Assembly: GCF_022531965.1 (NCBI RefSeq)
Contig: NZ_CP092831.1
Location: 5,613,001 to 5,677,000, forward strand
Source: Paenibacillus peoriae
GTDB taxonomy: Bacteria; Bacillota; Bacilli; Paenibacillales; Paenibacillaceae
Reading direction: 5' to 3'
Length of the DNA stretch: 64,000 nucleotides
Position 1 is the first letter of the stretch. Every line of letters starts with the position of its first letter. The notes under the pieces are model-generated. The model saw nothing but the letters and a program-made list of their open reading frames with translations. It was not told the origin of the DNA and did no database searches. Positions 1 to 8,532 of the stretch are shown here, in pieces. The position numbers were made by a program, and so were the translations under genes.

Positions 1-426
<426 letters not shown>

Positions 427-493
427 AAACAGGAGTGCACTTTGAAAAGTAGTACCCCATGAGCAGGATTTCCCATTGTATCATCGCAAAAAA

Positions 494-522
494 GACGAAG
501 GACAAATATCCTTCGTCTTTTT
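494..522. terminator. Bidirectional terminator between serS and hmp
   Basis: A perfect 9-bp stem (GACGAAGGA / TCCTTCGTC, 494-502 and 509-517) has a 6-nt loop. An A-run lies on the left and a T-run on the right, so it can end transcription from both convergent genes. Confidence 0.85.
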
Positions 523-536
523 GATGTTTCATTGTG

Positions 537-1766
537 TCATTGTGCTTCTGCTTCCCAAGCGCTGGCAGGGCCAAAGAATTCATAGTGGATATCCGAAGCA
601 GGGATATTCCACTCCTTCAACAGGCCGTATACCGATTGCATGAATCCCTCAGGGCCGCAAAAGTAATATTGTGCGTTACGTTCCGGTATCACGGATTGCA
701 ACCAGGCCAGATCCAAACGACCTTCCTTGTGAAAAGCCTGTGCCAGCCGATCTTGCTCCGTTGGTCTGCTGTAACACCAACGAACTGCAGCCTGTGCATG
801 TGTGGCGACCAGCTTTTCCACCTCATTGCGCAGAGCATGGTTATCTCCGTTGACTGCTGCGTGGACAAAGGTGACAGGCCGATGCGGAGCAGATTTCACC
901 AAGGAAGCCAGCATACTGACCATTGGGGTTAGCCCGACCCCGCCGCTGATCAGCACGACAGGTCTGCGATCTGCCCGATCCAGCGTAAAATCACCCGCCG
1001 GTGCAGATACCTGAAGCACATCGCCCTCTTGTACCTGCTCATGCAGATATACGGATACTTTACCTGCCGGACGTGACTCTACGGCATCCTCGTGCTTTAC
1101 AGATATCCGGTAGTGGGATTGGCCCGGTGCATCCGAAAGGCTGTATTGACGAATATGGGTATTATGTTCGCCCGGAATTTCCATTTTTAAGCTGATATAT
1201 TGCCCAGGCTCGAATTCAGGCAGCACCTGTCCATCCTGCGGCACCAAATAAAAGGACGTAATTTGGTCGCTTTCCTTAACCTTTTTCTGCACAACAAAGC
1301 TCTTAAAGTCTGACCAGCCTCCCTGCTGCTGTCCAGCCTCCTTGTACATTTCAGCTTCCATGTCTATAAATACATTAGCGATCACACCATAGGCCTCAGC
1401 CCATGCGGCAATGATCTCGTCTGTAGCCGCATCTCCCAGTACGTCTTTGATCGCAGCGAGCAGATATTTTCCGACAATTGGATAATGCTCGGGCTTAATT
1501 CCCAAACTGCGATGCTTATGTGCAATCTGACGTACCACCGGAATAATTTCCTCCAGACGGTCAATGTGCTGTGCAGCTGCGTATACAGCATTGGCCAGCG
1601 CCCCTTGTTGACGTCCTTGCTTCTGATTCGCGTGATTGAATATATTGAGAAGCTCGGGATGGGCCTCAAACATCATCTGGTAAAAACGCTTGGTGATTGT
1701 AGTTCCATGTACCTCCAAAACAGGTACAGTCGATTTGATCGTTGCAATGGTTTGCTCACTTAGCAT
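537..1766 (-). CDS. hmp: Flavohemoglobin (nitric oxide dioxygenase)
   Basis: A 409-residue cytosolic protein that oxidises NO to nitrate using O2 and NAD(P)H. The N-terminal globin (about 1-140) keeps the distal pair Tyr29 and Gln53 and proximal His85, at the same numbering as the E. coli enzyme. The middle FAD-binding barrel contains RQYSLSD, and the C-terminal NAD(P)H domain contains GGVGLTPMVSML. Full length matches the family. The ATG at 1766 is preceded by a purine-rich GAGAGAAGAGGGAT stretch. It is monocistronic and convergent with serS. An FNR-type palindrome lies about 120 bp upstream, which fits oxygen/NO control. Confidence 0.96.
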   Translation of the reverse strand: MLSEQTIATIKSTVPVLEVHGTTITKRFYQMMFEAHPELLNIFNHANQKQGRQQGALANAVYAAAQHIDRLEEIIPVVRQIAHKHRSLGIKPEHYPIVGKYLLAAIKDVLGDAATDEIIAAWAEAYGVIANVFIDMEAEMYKEAGQQQGGWSDFKSFVVQKKVKESDQITSFYLVPQDGQVLPEFEPGQYISLKMEIPGEHNTHIRQYSLSDAPGQSHYRISVKHEDAVESRPAGKVSVYLHEQVQEGDVLQVSAPAGDFTLDRADRRPVVLISGGVGLTPMVSMLASLVKSAPHRPVTFVHAAVNGDNHALRNEVEKLVATHAQAAVRWCYSRPTEQDRLAQAFHKEGRLDLAWLQSVIPERNAQYYFCGPEGFMQSVYGLLKEWNIPASDIHYEFFGPASAWEAEAQ

Positions 1767-1877
1767 CTTTGTATCCCTCTTCTCTCCAAAATAAGATCAA
1801 CAAAGGATGTATCAACATATGCCCCATTTGTTAATCCTCAATTTAAAGCAAGTATACCCAACTAAAGTAACCGTTTA

Positions 1878-1893
1878 TGTGATTCTAGTCACT
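1878..1893 (-). promoter_or_regulatory. FNR/CRP-type operator upstream of hmp
   Basis: TGTGA-N6-TCACT matches the FNR/CRP-family half-site arrangement (TGTGA-N6-TCACA) with one mismatch. It lies about 112-127 bp upstream of the hmp start, in the hmp-GH43 intergenic stretch (1767-2110). Fnr control of NO-detoxification genes is known in Bacillales; binding here is inferred. Confidence 0.5.
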
Positions 1894-2015
1894 TTAAATT
1901 TGAATTATCCGAAAATGTCAATGACAAAACGCACATTTAAAAACAATTCCGATATAACTAACGTACTTTCCCCTAACAACAGTTTCACCATTCTAAAGAC
2001 TTCAATTTATTCCAC

Positions 2016-2030
2016 TTGTAAACGCTTCCA
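2016..2030 (+). promoter_or_regulatory. cre box (CcpA site) upstream of the GH43 gene
   Basis: TTGTAAACGCTTCCA matches the cre consensus WTGNAANCGNWNNCW at every fixed position. It lies 81-95 bp upstream of the chosen GTG start, so carbon catabolite repression of the secreted glycosidase is likely. Confidence 0.75.
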
Positions 2031-2110
2031 ATTGGGATAAAATCGAAGATGAGGTGCCGGACAAGCCGTTCCGGCCCATCCTATCCGTGTTAAAGGAGGC
2101 AGATGATATC

Positions 2111-3652
2111 GTGAAGTGGATCCACAGCAGCAAATGGTTAGCCGCATGGATTTGTATCCTATTCGCAGTGGCCAGTGCGGGTCTTCAACCCGACGCAGCC
2201 CATGCCCATACAACAGGAGTTACGCAAGCAACCTACGGGACCGAAGTGAACCAGGCGCTGAATGGTTTGGACGTCGCCAATGCCGAACTATCCCTGAGCG
2301 CAACAGCAAGCACGGCCATTACGAACGGAACGGATTGGAAAGACACCGCAGGTAACCCCATTCAGGCGAACAGCGGTAATATCCTAAAAGTAGGTTCCAC
2401 TTATTATTGGTACGGCGAGCACGCCGAAAACTGGAAATTTGAAAAAGTGAACGTGTATACCTCAACCGATTTGAAAAATTGGTCCTTCCGCAGCACTATT
2501 CTCACCAAGGATTCCGCCCCTGAGCTAAATTCGAGCAAAATCGAGCGTCCCAAAGTCATCTACAACAAAACCACCGGAAAATATGTATTATGGGCGCACT
2601 ATGAAAATGGCACGGACTACTCCCTAGGTCGTGTAGCCGTCGCTACCAGCGATACACCCGACGGAAATTTTGCCTACCAAGGCAGCTTTCGCCCGCTGAA
2701 TTACGAATCTCGTGATATGACGGTGTTCACGGATACTGACGGTAGCGGCTACCTTATTACAGCTTCCCGTAAAAATGGCGGCGCCAACGATACGATGGCG
2801 ATCTTCAAGCTGACAGCTGATTATACGGGCGTGCAGTCGTTTGTTGGCTGGATTTTTGAAAATGGCTATCGCGAAGCTCCTGCTGTTGTGAAAAAGAACA
2901 ACACCTACTACCTGTTCACCTCGCAGGCATCCGGCTGGTATCCGAATCAGGGCGCTTACGCAACCGCCAGTTCCATGACGGGAAGCTGGTCTGCTCTATC
3001 GCCCTTCGGTGATCCGGCGGCTTATGGATCGCAAATCCACTCCATCGCCACGGTTACGGGTAGCGCGGGAACCAGCTACATCTATATGGGCGACCGCTGG
3101 AACCCGCTCAATCTGAGCGACCACAAATTCATCTGGTTGCCACTAACTCTGAATGACGCCAACAAAACAGCAACCCTGAACTGGTACAGTAGCTGGGATC
3201 TGGATGCTGCGACAGGCGCAGTAATTCTACCGTCCCTTGTGAATCATGCACAGGGCAAAACAGCGACTGCTAGCTCAGCCGCATCCGGTTCTCCAGCTTC
3301 ACTGGCGAACGATGGCAACGCCCAAACCTCGTGGAAGGCTACTTCCGCATCCTGGCCTGCATGGTGGCAGGTCGATTTGGGCAGTTCCAAGACCATCCGC
3401 GAAGTGGGTATTTCATGGTTTATGTACAAAGGATCTGAAGCGTATTACAAATACAAAATTGAATACAGCATGGATGGAGTCAACTACTCCACGATTGATC
3501 GCACAGGTAATACCACATATGGTTTTACCTGTGACAAAGTCAATTTTCAAGCTCGCTACGTGCGAATCAACCTTGTAAATGCAGTGCTATTCAATAATCC
3601 GAACAACTGGTATACCCCGACAGTGCATGAAGTCAGATTGCTTGGCAATTAA
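2111..3652 (+). CDS. Secreted GH43 glycosidase with C-terminal discoidin (CBM32-like) domain
   Basis: The GTG at 2111 is chosen because AAAGGAGG (2092-2099) lies just upstream; an upstream in-frame GTG at 2054 lacks such a site. The 513-residue product starts with a signal peptide (MKWIHSSKWLAAWICILFAV, cleavage near AHA). The catalytic five-blade propeller (about 45-375) resembles the exo-beta-1,3-galactanase subgroup of GH43: NPIQANSGNILKVGSTYYWY, Glu in ERP (about 145), Glu in REAP (about 255) and Gln in YGSQ (about 307). In that subgroup a Gln replaces the usual Asp base. The last ~130 residues form an F5/8-type C domain. The likely substrate is the galactan of plant arabinogalactan; other beta-linked substrates are possible. 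Confidence 0.85.
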   Translation: MKWIHSSKWLAAWICILFAVASAGLQPDAAHAHTTGVTQATYGTEVNQALNGLDVANAELSLSATASTAITNGTDWKDTAGNPIQANSGNILKVGSTYYWYGEHAENWKFEKVNVYTSTDLKNWSFRSTILTKDSAPELNSSKIERPKVIYNKTTGKYVLWAHYENGTDYSLGRVAVATSDTPDGNFAYQGSFRPLNYESRDMTVFTDTDGSGYLITASRKNGGANDTMAIFKLTADYTGVQSFVGWIFENGYREAPAVVKKNNTYYLFTSQASGWYPNQGAYATASSMTGSWSALSPFGDPAAYGSQIHSIATVTGSAGTSYIYMGDRWNPLNLSDHKFIWLPLTLNDANKTATLNWYSSWDLDAATGAVILPSLVNHAQGKTATASSAASGSPASLANDGNAQTSWKATSASWPAWWQVDLGSSKTIREVGISWFMYKGSEAYYKYKIEYSMDGVNYSTIDRTGNTTYGFTCDKVNFQARYVRINLVNAVLFNNPNNWYTPTVHEVRLLGN

Positions 3653-3746
3653 CTTGCTTCATTAAAAAGAACATGACAGGAGAATCCCATATCAAATAGG
3701 CTTCTTCTGCCATGCTTGCTTTACCACCTGTTTCGTACTCATTCGC

Positions 3747-4457
3747 TCAACGTATCCGATTTACTGTGGTAAACACAAATTTATCATACCGATGCCGTGA
3801 GAATGAGTATTCAAACGGTATACCCGTATCCAGATAACCTACCTGCTCAATTTCTAAAACCGGATCATCCACACCACAGTCCAAATACTCCCAATCTAGC
3901 TCAGTCGACTTGGACGCGCGGATGGTACGATGTGAACTGACAATATTAAGGCCCAGCTCCTCCTTAATATGTTTGTACACTGAGCCGTGCAACACCTGCT
4001 CGGTAATACCGCTGATCAGCTTGGTAGGCATGTATGTGCGCTCTATCACATAGGGCTCGCCCTCTACAATACGCAGACGGACGACATGATACACAGGAGA
4101 ATTGGCATCAATAAATAGATGCGCCGCTACCTCTTCAGATGGAAATTGAACGTCAAACGCTATGATTTTACTTTTGATTTCTTTCCCGCGCAGTACGTTT
4201 GTCAGCCCCAGCATTTCATTCACAACGACATTAACCGGGACATTGTAGACCGATTTGACGATAAAGGTTCCGTGTCCTCTTTTACGATTCAACAGCCCTT
4301 CCGACACCAACGTATCCAATGCCCGCTTAATCGTCATCCGACTTACCCGGAACTCACTGGCCAGTGAAATTTCATCGGGAATCGGATCATCACTGCTATA
4401 GGTCTTATCTATAATACGCTTCTTGACCTCTTGTGCAATCCGTTCGTATTTATTCAT
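3747..4457 (-). CDS. GntR-family regulator with UTRA effector domain
   Basis: A 236-residue HutC-subfamily repressor. The N-terminal winged helix (about 1-70) contains PIPDEISLASEFRVSRMTIKRALDTLVSEGLL, followed by the UTRA sugar-binding fold (about 90-230) with YVIERTYMPTKLI and the IEQVGYLDTGIPFEYS ending. It sits just downstream of the cellobiose-type PTS operon in the same direction but after a terminator, so it probably has its own promoter, near the palindrome at 4561-4580. A role controlling the PTS operon through a phosphorylated disaccharide is inferred from position. TreR/BglR-like regulators are the closest functional analogues. Confidence 0.9.
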   Translation of the reverse strand: MNKYERIAQEVKKRIIDKTYSSDDPIPDEISLASEFRVSRMTIKRALDTLVSEGLLNRKRGHGTFIVKSVYNVPVNVVVNEMLGLTNVLRGKEIKSKIIAFDVQFPSEEVAAHLFIDANSPVYHVVRLRIVEGEPYVIERTYMPTKLISGITEQVLHGSVYKHIKEELGLNIVSSHRTIRASKSTELDWEYLDCGVDDPVLEIEQVGYLDTGIPFEYSFSRHRYDKFVFTTVNRIR

Positions 4458-4560
4458 CTGTCTACCACCTGTACTAAAATTTGTTTTATGTCAGCATTTT
4501 ACCAAAAACATCGGTAGCGCTGGTTCTTTTGGTTCTGCAGGCGGGGACATCGAGGTATTA

Positions 4561-4580
4561 CGGTATAAGTAAGTATACCG
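4561..4580. promoter_or_regulatory. Palindrome, likely operator of the gntR-type gene
   Basis: CGGTATA-N6-TATACCG is a perfect 7-bp inverted repeat about 105 bp upstream of the regulator start, with no T-run. Related GTATAC-like words lie nearby at about 4605. It is a plausible autoregulatory site for a GntR/UTRA dimer. Confidence 0.5.
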
Positions 4581-4630
4581 AACAATATACTTTCTCACCA
4601 GCAGTATACAGAGTAACTTGGCACGGTGAT

Positions 4631-4657
4631 AAAAAAAAGGCGGTCCAGAGGACCACC
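4631..4657 (-). terminator. Terminator of the cellobiose-type PTS operon
   Basis: An 8-bp stem (GGTGGTCC / GGACCGCC, one G-U pair) followed on the minus strand by eight T residues, starting 8 bp after the GH1 stop codon. Confidence 0.85.
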
Positions 4658-4664
4658 CACCACC

Positions 4665-6089
4665 TTAGAATCCGTTATTTTCGATCACTTGTTTGAACCA
4701 GTGCCCACTCTGTTTAACGGATCTTTTGCCGCCGTCCTGAAGATCGACAGACACAAAACCATAGCGATTCTTATAAGCATTCGTCCAGGACCAGTTGTCC
4801 ATAAACGTCCATAAGTGATAGCCTTTCACATTGGAGCCCTCCAAGATGGCCCGTTGAACCCATTTGAGATGCTCACGGATAAAATCAATGCGATAGTCAT
4901 CATGGATCATGCCGTGCTCATCCCTGAATTTTTCCTCGCCTTGAACACCCATCCCATTTTCTGAAATGAAGCATTCAATGTTGCCGTAATTCAGTCTGAC
5001 ATTGGTCAGAATGTCGTAAATGCCCTTCTCATAAATCTCCCAGCCCCGCATCTCATTCATCTTACGGCCAGGCATAGCGTAATAATCGAAGAATCGTTCC
5101 GGCACAAAAGGCGCATCTGGATTCGGCAGACTTTCGCGGGCCTTGACTCTGCGAGGCTGATAATAGTTAATCCCCAGCAGGCCCACCGTGCCTTGACGTA
5201 TAATCTCCCGGTCCCCGTCTTCCATCAGCGGTACAAAGCCCTCTTGGCGCAACAGTTCCACGAGCAAAGGGTTAAATTCTCCCGTCACAGATGGGTCTAA
5301 AAAGGAACGGTTAAAGAACGCATCGCATATTTCAGCAGCCTGCACGTCTGCCGGGTGCTGACTACGCGGATAGGTCGGCGTCAGGTTCAAAATAATTCCG
5401 ATTTTGCCCTTGTAGCCTCCCTCTTTGTATGCCTTAATGGCACTCGCGCTCGATAACAGGGTATGGTATCCCACCTGTACAGCTTTACCGAAATCCACTT
5501 CATTCGGATAATGGAAATCGTACAGATAGCCGCCTTCCACTGGGACAATCGGCTCATTATGCGTAAACCATTTGGCCACACGATCTCCGAATAGCCCAAA
5601 GCAAGTGTTAGCGTAATCTACGTAAGCTTCGACCGTCTCCCGGTTCACCCATCCTCCTTTTTCCTGTAAAGCCATCGGCAAATCAAAATGATACAAACTC
5701 ACAAATGGCTCAATCCCCGCCTGATGCAACTCTGCAATGACGGCATTATAGAAATCAACCGCCTTCTGGTTCATCGCACCCCTTCCCGCTGGAAACAGAC
5801 GCGACCAGGAAATAGAGAACCGGAAGGAGTTGTGACCAAGCTCTTTCATGAGTGCAATATCTTCTTTGTAACGGGTATAGAAACGGGACGTTTCGCCAGG
5901 TCCAACCCCGTCATAAAAACGGTTCGGCTCCTGCTCAAACCAATAATCCCAAATGTTCGGTCCTTTGCCGTCTCCCTCCATGGTTCCTTCTGTCTGGGTA
6001 GCCGAGGCCGATGAGCCCCACCAGAAGTCGGATGGAAAACGGTATTGAATGGTTTGCTGCTCGATATCTTTCATTTCGGTATGATTCAC
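4665..6089 (-). CDS. GH1 6-phospho-beta-glucosidase
   Basis: A 474-residue GH1 TIM barrel that should split the phosphorylated beta-glucoside delivered by the adjacent PTS into glucose and glucose-6-phosphate. The acid/base is Glu179 in FTHNEP and the nucleophile Glu377 in CFISENG. Near the C-terminus the WSWTNAYKNRYGF segment has Ser434 where non-phospho beta-glucosidases have Glu, plus Tyr443, as in phospho-sugar hydrolases; the usual Lys is shifted by one (Lys440, with Asn441 in its place). The GTG start at 6089 has AGGAG 7 nt upstream. It is the last gene of the operon, 57 bp after the IIC gene. A 6-phospho-beta-galactosidase activity cannot be excluded. Confidence 0.9.
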   Translation of the reverse strand: MNHTEMKDIEQQTIQYRFPSDFWWGSSASATQTEGTMEGDGKGPNIWDYWFEQEPNRFYDGVGPGETSRFYTRYKEDIALMKELGHNSFRFSISWSRLFPAGRGAMNQKAVDFYNAVIAELHQAGIEPFVSLYHFDLPMALQEKGGWVNRETVEAYVDYANTCFGLFGDRVAKWFTHNEPIVPVEGGYLYDFHYPNEVDFGKAVQVGYHTLLSSASAIKAYKEGGYKGKIGIILNLTPTYPRSQHPADVQAAEICDAFFNRSFLDPSVTGEFNPLLVELLRQEGFVPLMEDGDREIIRQGTVGLLGINYYQPRRVKARESLPNPDAPFVPERFFDYYAMPGRKMNEMRGWEIYEKGIYDILTNVRLNYGNIECFISENGMGVQGEEKFRDEHGMIHDDYRIDFIREHLKWVQRAILEGSNVKGYHLWTFMDNWSWTNAYKNRYGFVSVDLQDGGKRSVKQSGHWFKQVIENNGF

Positions 6090-6146
6090 AGCTCTACTCC
6101 TCTCTCTTTTGCATGAATAAGCTGCTAATCCAGCAGCTTATTCACA

Positions 6147-7475
6147 TTACATTCCAACAGTTTGATCCTTACCTGCAATGGCTGCTTGGTTAAGCTCCTC
6201 TTCCTGCTCTTTACGAACGTTCATCCGATCAATAAATTTCAGGAATGGGAACCAAATGACAAAAACGACAGCCATATTAAACAACTGCAGTACGCCTCCC
6301 ATTAGAGATCCCGTAGCCATCATTCCACTAAAGAACAACGGCATCGTCCAAGGGACCTGTATTCCGTTAGGCGGTGGTACAAGCCCGGTGGACATCGCGA
6401 AGTAAGTAATCAGCGTAACGATCATTGGAGCAATGACCCATGGGACAAAAATAAGCGGATTCATCACAATCGGCAAACCGAAAATGACGGGTTCATTGAC
6501 ATTGAACAGACCTGGTCCAATGGCCAACTTACTGACCTGCTTCAATTGCTTGCTCTTCAGGAAGATCAGAATCGTGAGCACGACTGCCAGTGTCATACCT
6601 GTACCACCGATACCTACGGTATAAATATCCACAAACTGCTTGGTGATAATATGCGGCAGTTCCGCTCCTTTGGAGTATGCTTCATAGTTTTCAAGTGCCA
6701 GCGTATTCCAGATCGGCTCCATAACCGAGTTGATAATGATTTGACCATGAAGACCAAAGAACCATAAAAGCTGAACAAAGAAAATAGCAATCAATGTAGG
6801 GATAATGCCACTGCCCAAATGTACCAGCGGTGCCTGTACGGCATGATAAATCAGATCATGCAGGTTATTATGAAGGGTCAGTGTAACTACAACATTAATG
6901 ATCAAAAATATGCCCAATGTAATACATGCCGGAAGCAAAGCGGCAAATGACTTGGCAACTGCCGGCGGAACGCCTGGAGGCATTTTGATAATAATGTTCC
7001 GCTGTGTCACTCTTCGGTAAATTTCACCAGCTATAAAAGCAACGATCATGCCAAGGAACATGCCTTTGGCCCCAATCCGATCCAACGGAATGACACCAGC
7101 AATCGTGGCACCGCTTTCTTGTGTCAGCACAAACGGGGTGAGCATCAAGAAGCTGACCAACGCGATCATGCCGCCGAATATGGGCTCGACCTTATAACTT
7201 CGGGATAAATAATAGCCGATCCCGACAACCACGAATAAGGTCATGATGTTCAGGGTCGCACTCGGCGCAATGTTCAGCAGACTGTTAAAAGTCGCATAAT
7301 TACCGTCGCCCATCCAACCTTTTAGAAACGGCAGATTGATAATAACGACAATGATGGAGCCAAAAACTGTTAATGGAAATGACAGCATAAATGCATCACG
7401 CAGTACAGTAAGATAGCGGTTGTTGTTCAGTTTACCGGCAATAGGTATCAGTATCCGGCTTAATTTCTCAAACAA
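6147..7475 (-). CDS. celB: PTS lactose/cellobiose-family IIC permease
   Basis: A 442-residue polytopic membrane protein of the PTS EIIC lactose/cellobiose family that carries the disaccharide across the membrane for phosphorylation by IIB. It starts MFEKLSRILIPIAGKLNNNR, typical of CelB/LicC, and contains about ten hydrophobic segments with GLHGQIIINSVMEPIW and GLFNVNEPVIFGLPIVMNP in the substrate-binding part. The start is TTG at 7475 with GGAGG 8 nt upstream. It follows the IIA gene by 84 bp, a slightly looser spacing than the rest of the operon. Confidence 0.93.
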   Translation of the reverse strand: MFEKLSRILIPIAGKLNNNRYLTVLRDAFMLSFPLTVFGSIIVVIINLPFLKGWMGDGNYATFNSLLNIAPSATLNIMTLFVVVGIGYYLSRSYKVEPIFGGMIALVSFLMLTPFVLTQESGATIAGVIPLDRIGAKGMFLGMIVAFIAGEIYRRVTQRNIIIKMPPGVPPAVAKSFAALLPACITLGIFLIINVVVTLTLHNNLHDLIYHAVQAPLVHLGSGIIPTLIAIFFVQLLWFFGLHGQIIINSVMEPIWNTLALENYEAYSKGAELPHIITKQFVDIYTVGIGGTGMTLAVVLTILIFLKSKQLKQVSKLAIGPGLFNVNEPVIFGLPIVMNPLIFVPWVIAPMIVTLITYFAMSTGLVPPPNGIQVPWTMPLFFSGMMATGSLMGGVLQLFNMAVVFVIWFPFLKFIDRMNVRKEQEEELNQAAIAGKDQTVGM

Positions 7476-7559
7476 AGCCTATTCCTCCCCGCGAAGTGAC
7501 TTGCATCAATAGGGTTGCAAGCTTTTCATGTCCTCAATTTCACATACTTATATGTTTCG

Positions 7560-7892
7560 TTATAAATTTCTGGATTTGAACAGCTCCAGCAATTCTAGAA
7601 CCAGGTCTTTCATGGTAACCGTGGACATCAGATGATCCTCGGCATGCATCAGAAGGAGCGAGAAGGGAGTTTGGGTACCTCCCGCTTCCTTCTTAACCAT
7701 TTGAAAATGGATATCATGTGCAGCACGTAAATCCTGCTTGGCTTGTTTGAGCAGTTCGTCCGCACCTTCTACATTCTCATTTCGGTATTCGGTCAGCGCC
7801 TGAATTACTTTACTGCGAGCGCTTCCACTATGAAGAATAAGTTGGAAACTAATCTGTTCTTCCGTCAGTTCAGCTATATTGACTTTATCCAT
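7560..7892 (-). CDS. celC: PTS lactose/cellobiose-family IIA component
   Basis: A 110-residue cytosolic helical-bundle protein that accepts phosphate from HPr and passes it to IIB. The phospho-accepting histidine is expected to be His83 in the MHAEDHLM motif. The region after residue 70 (GGTQTPFSLLL) is also characteristic. It overlaps the end of the IIB gene by 8 bp, which implies coupled translation. Length is normal for the family. Confidence 0.94.
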   Translation of the reverse strand: MDKVNIAELTEEQISFQLILHSGSARSKVIQALTEYRNENVEGADELLKQAKQDLRAAHDIHFQMVKKEAGGTQTPFSLLLMHAEDHLMSTVTMKDLVLELLELFKSRNL

Positions 7893-8202
7893 TTTTGCGT
7901 TCCACCAGCTTCACGGCCTGTTCATAGGCTTTCTTACCGTCAACCATTCCGTAGGCCATCATGTCGATCACTTCTACGTGAATACCATATGGAGCTGCTT
8001 CCTTTTCCAGTTGTCCTTTCAGAAAACTCATTTGTGGTCCAATCAATACCGCGTCAGCCTTAGCCATGTCTTCTGCCGCCTGATCTTGACCTACTGCCCA
8101 AATTTCAGCCTCGTCCCCAATGGACTTAGCATATTCCTGCATCTTAGTAACCAGCAAACTTGTAGACATACCTGAGCTGCACGCCAGTAAAATTTTTTTC
8201 AT
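7885..8202 (-). CDS. celA: PTS lactose/cellobiose-family IIB component
   Basis: A 105-residue cytosolic protein with the IIB P-loop at its N-terminus (MKKILLACSSGMSTSLLV). Cys8 is the phosphorylated residue. It transfers phosphate from IIA to sugar bound in IIC. It is the first gene of the IIB-IIA-IIC-GH1 operon. The ATG follows AAGGAATAATC. The promoter upstream has an operator-like palindrome at its -35 box and a cre box near the predicted start of transcription. Confidence 0.95.
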   Translation of the reverse strand: MKKILLACSSGMSTSLLVTKMQEYAKSIGDEAEIWAVGQDQAAEDMAKADAVLIGPQMSFLKGQLEKEAAPYGIHVEVIDMMAYGMVDGKKAYEQAVKLVERKNG

Positions 8203-8244
8203 GATTATTCCTTCCCTTCAAGGTATTATTGGATGTTAAGTACT

Positions 8245-8258
8245 AGAAAACGTTTACA
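8245..8258 (-). promoter_or_regulatory. cre box at the PTS operon promoter
   Basis: The minus strand reads TGTAAACGTTTTCT, matching the core of the CcpA cre consensus. It lies just downstream of the predicted -10 box (8264-8269), at about the transcription start, a classic position for catabolite repression. Confidence 0.7.
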
Positions 8259-8263
8259 GCGTA

Positions 8264-8292
8264 ATTATAAATCCAGTCTTTTGATTTGTCTA
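8264..8292 (-). promoter_or_regulatory. Promoter of the cellobiose-type PTS operon
   Basis: On the minus strand TAGACA (8287-8292) is followed after 17 bp by TATAAT (8264-8269), close to sigma-A consensus. It lies 62 bp upstream of the IIB start. The rest of 8317-8532 is AT-rich with no further gene. Confidence 0.75.
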
Positions 8293-8316
8293 TACATTTA
8301 GGTTATATGTATAGAC
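8288..8316. promoter_or_regulatory. Operator-like palindrome over the -35 box
   Basis: GTCTATACAT and ATGTATAGAC form a perfect 10-bp inverted repeat with a 9-nt spacer. The arm nearest the genes covers most of the -35 hexamer. The TATAC word is shared with the palindrome in front of the GntR gene, so that regulator is the likely ligand-controlled repressor. Confidence 0.6.
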
Positions 8317-8532
8317 TTTTTTTAAAATGACACGACTTCTCCACTTTTTTTCTTAAAAATGAACGTGATCTCTTATCTTTAATCTCTCAGTAATAGCTGA
8401 AAATTAGAAAAATTTAGAATATCAAGAAACATTCCTACATTTTTATCGTCTATATTATGGAAGACCTTACGTATGAGGGTAAGATTTTCCGAAGCCCAAA
8501 GTTAAAAAATCAACTCATAAAGGAGCTTATGC

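Noticed and set aside
3672..3715. Imperfect hairpin after the GH43 gene as terminator
   Set aside because: It has two mismatches and no T-run, which is too weak to call.
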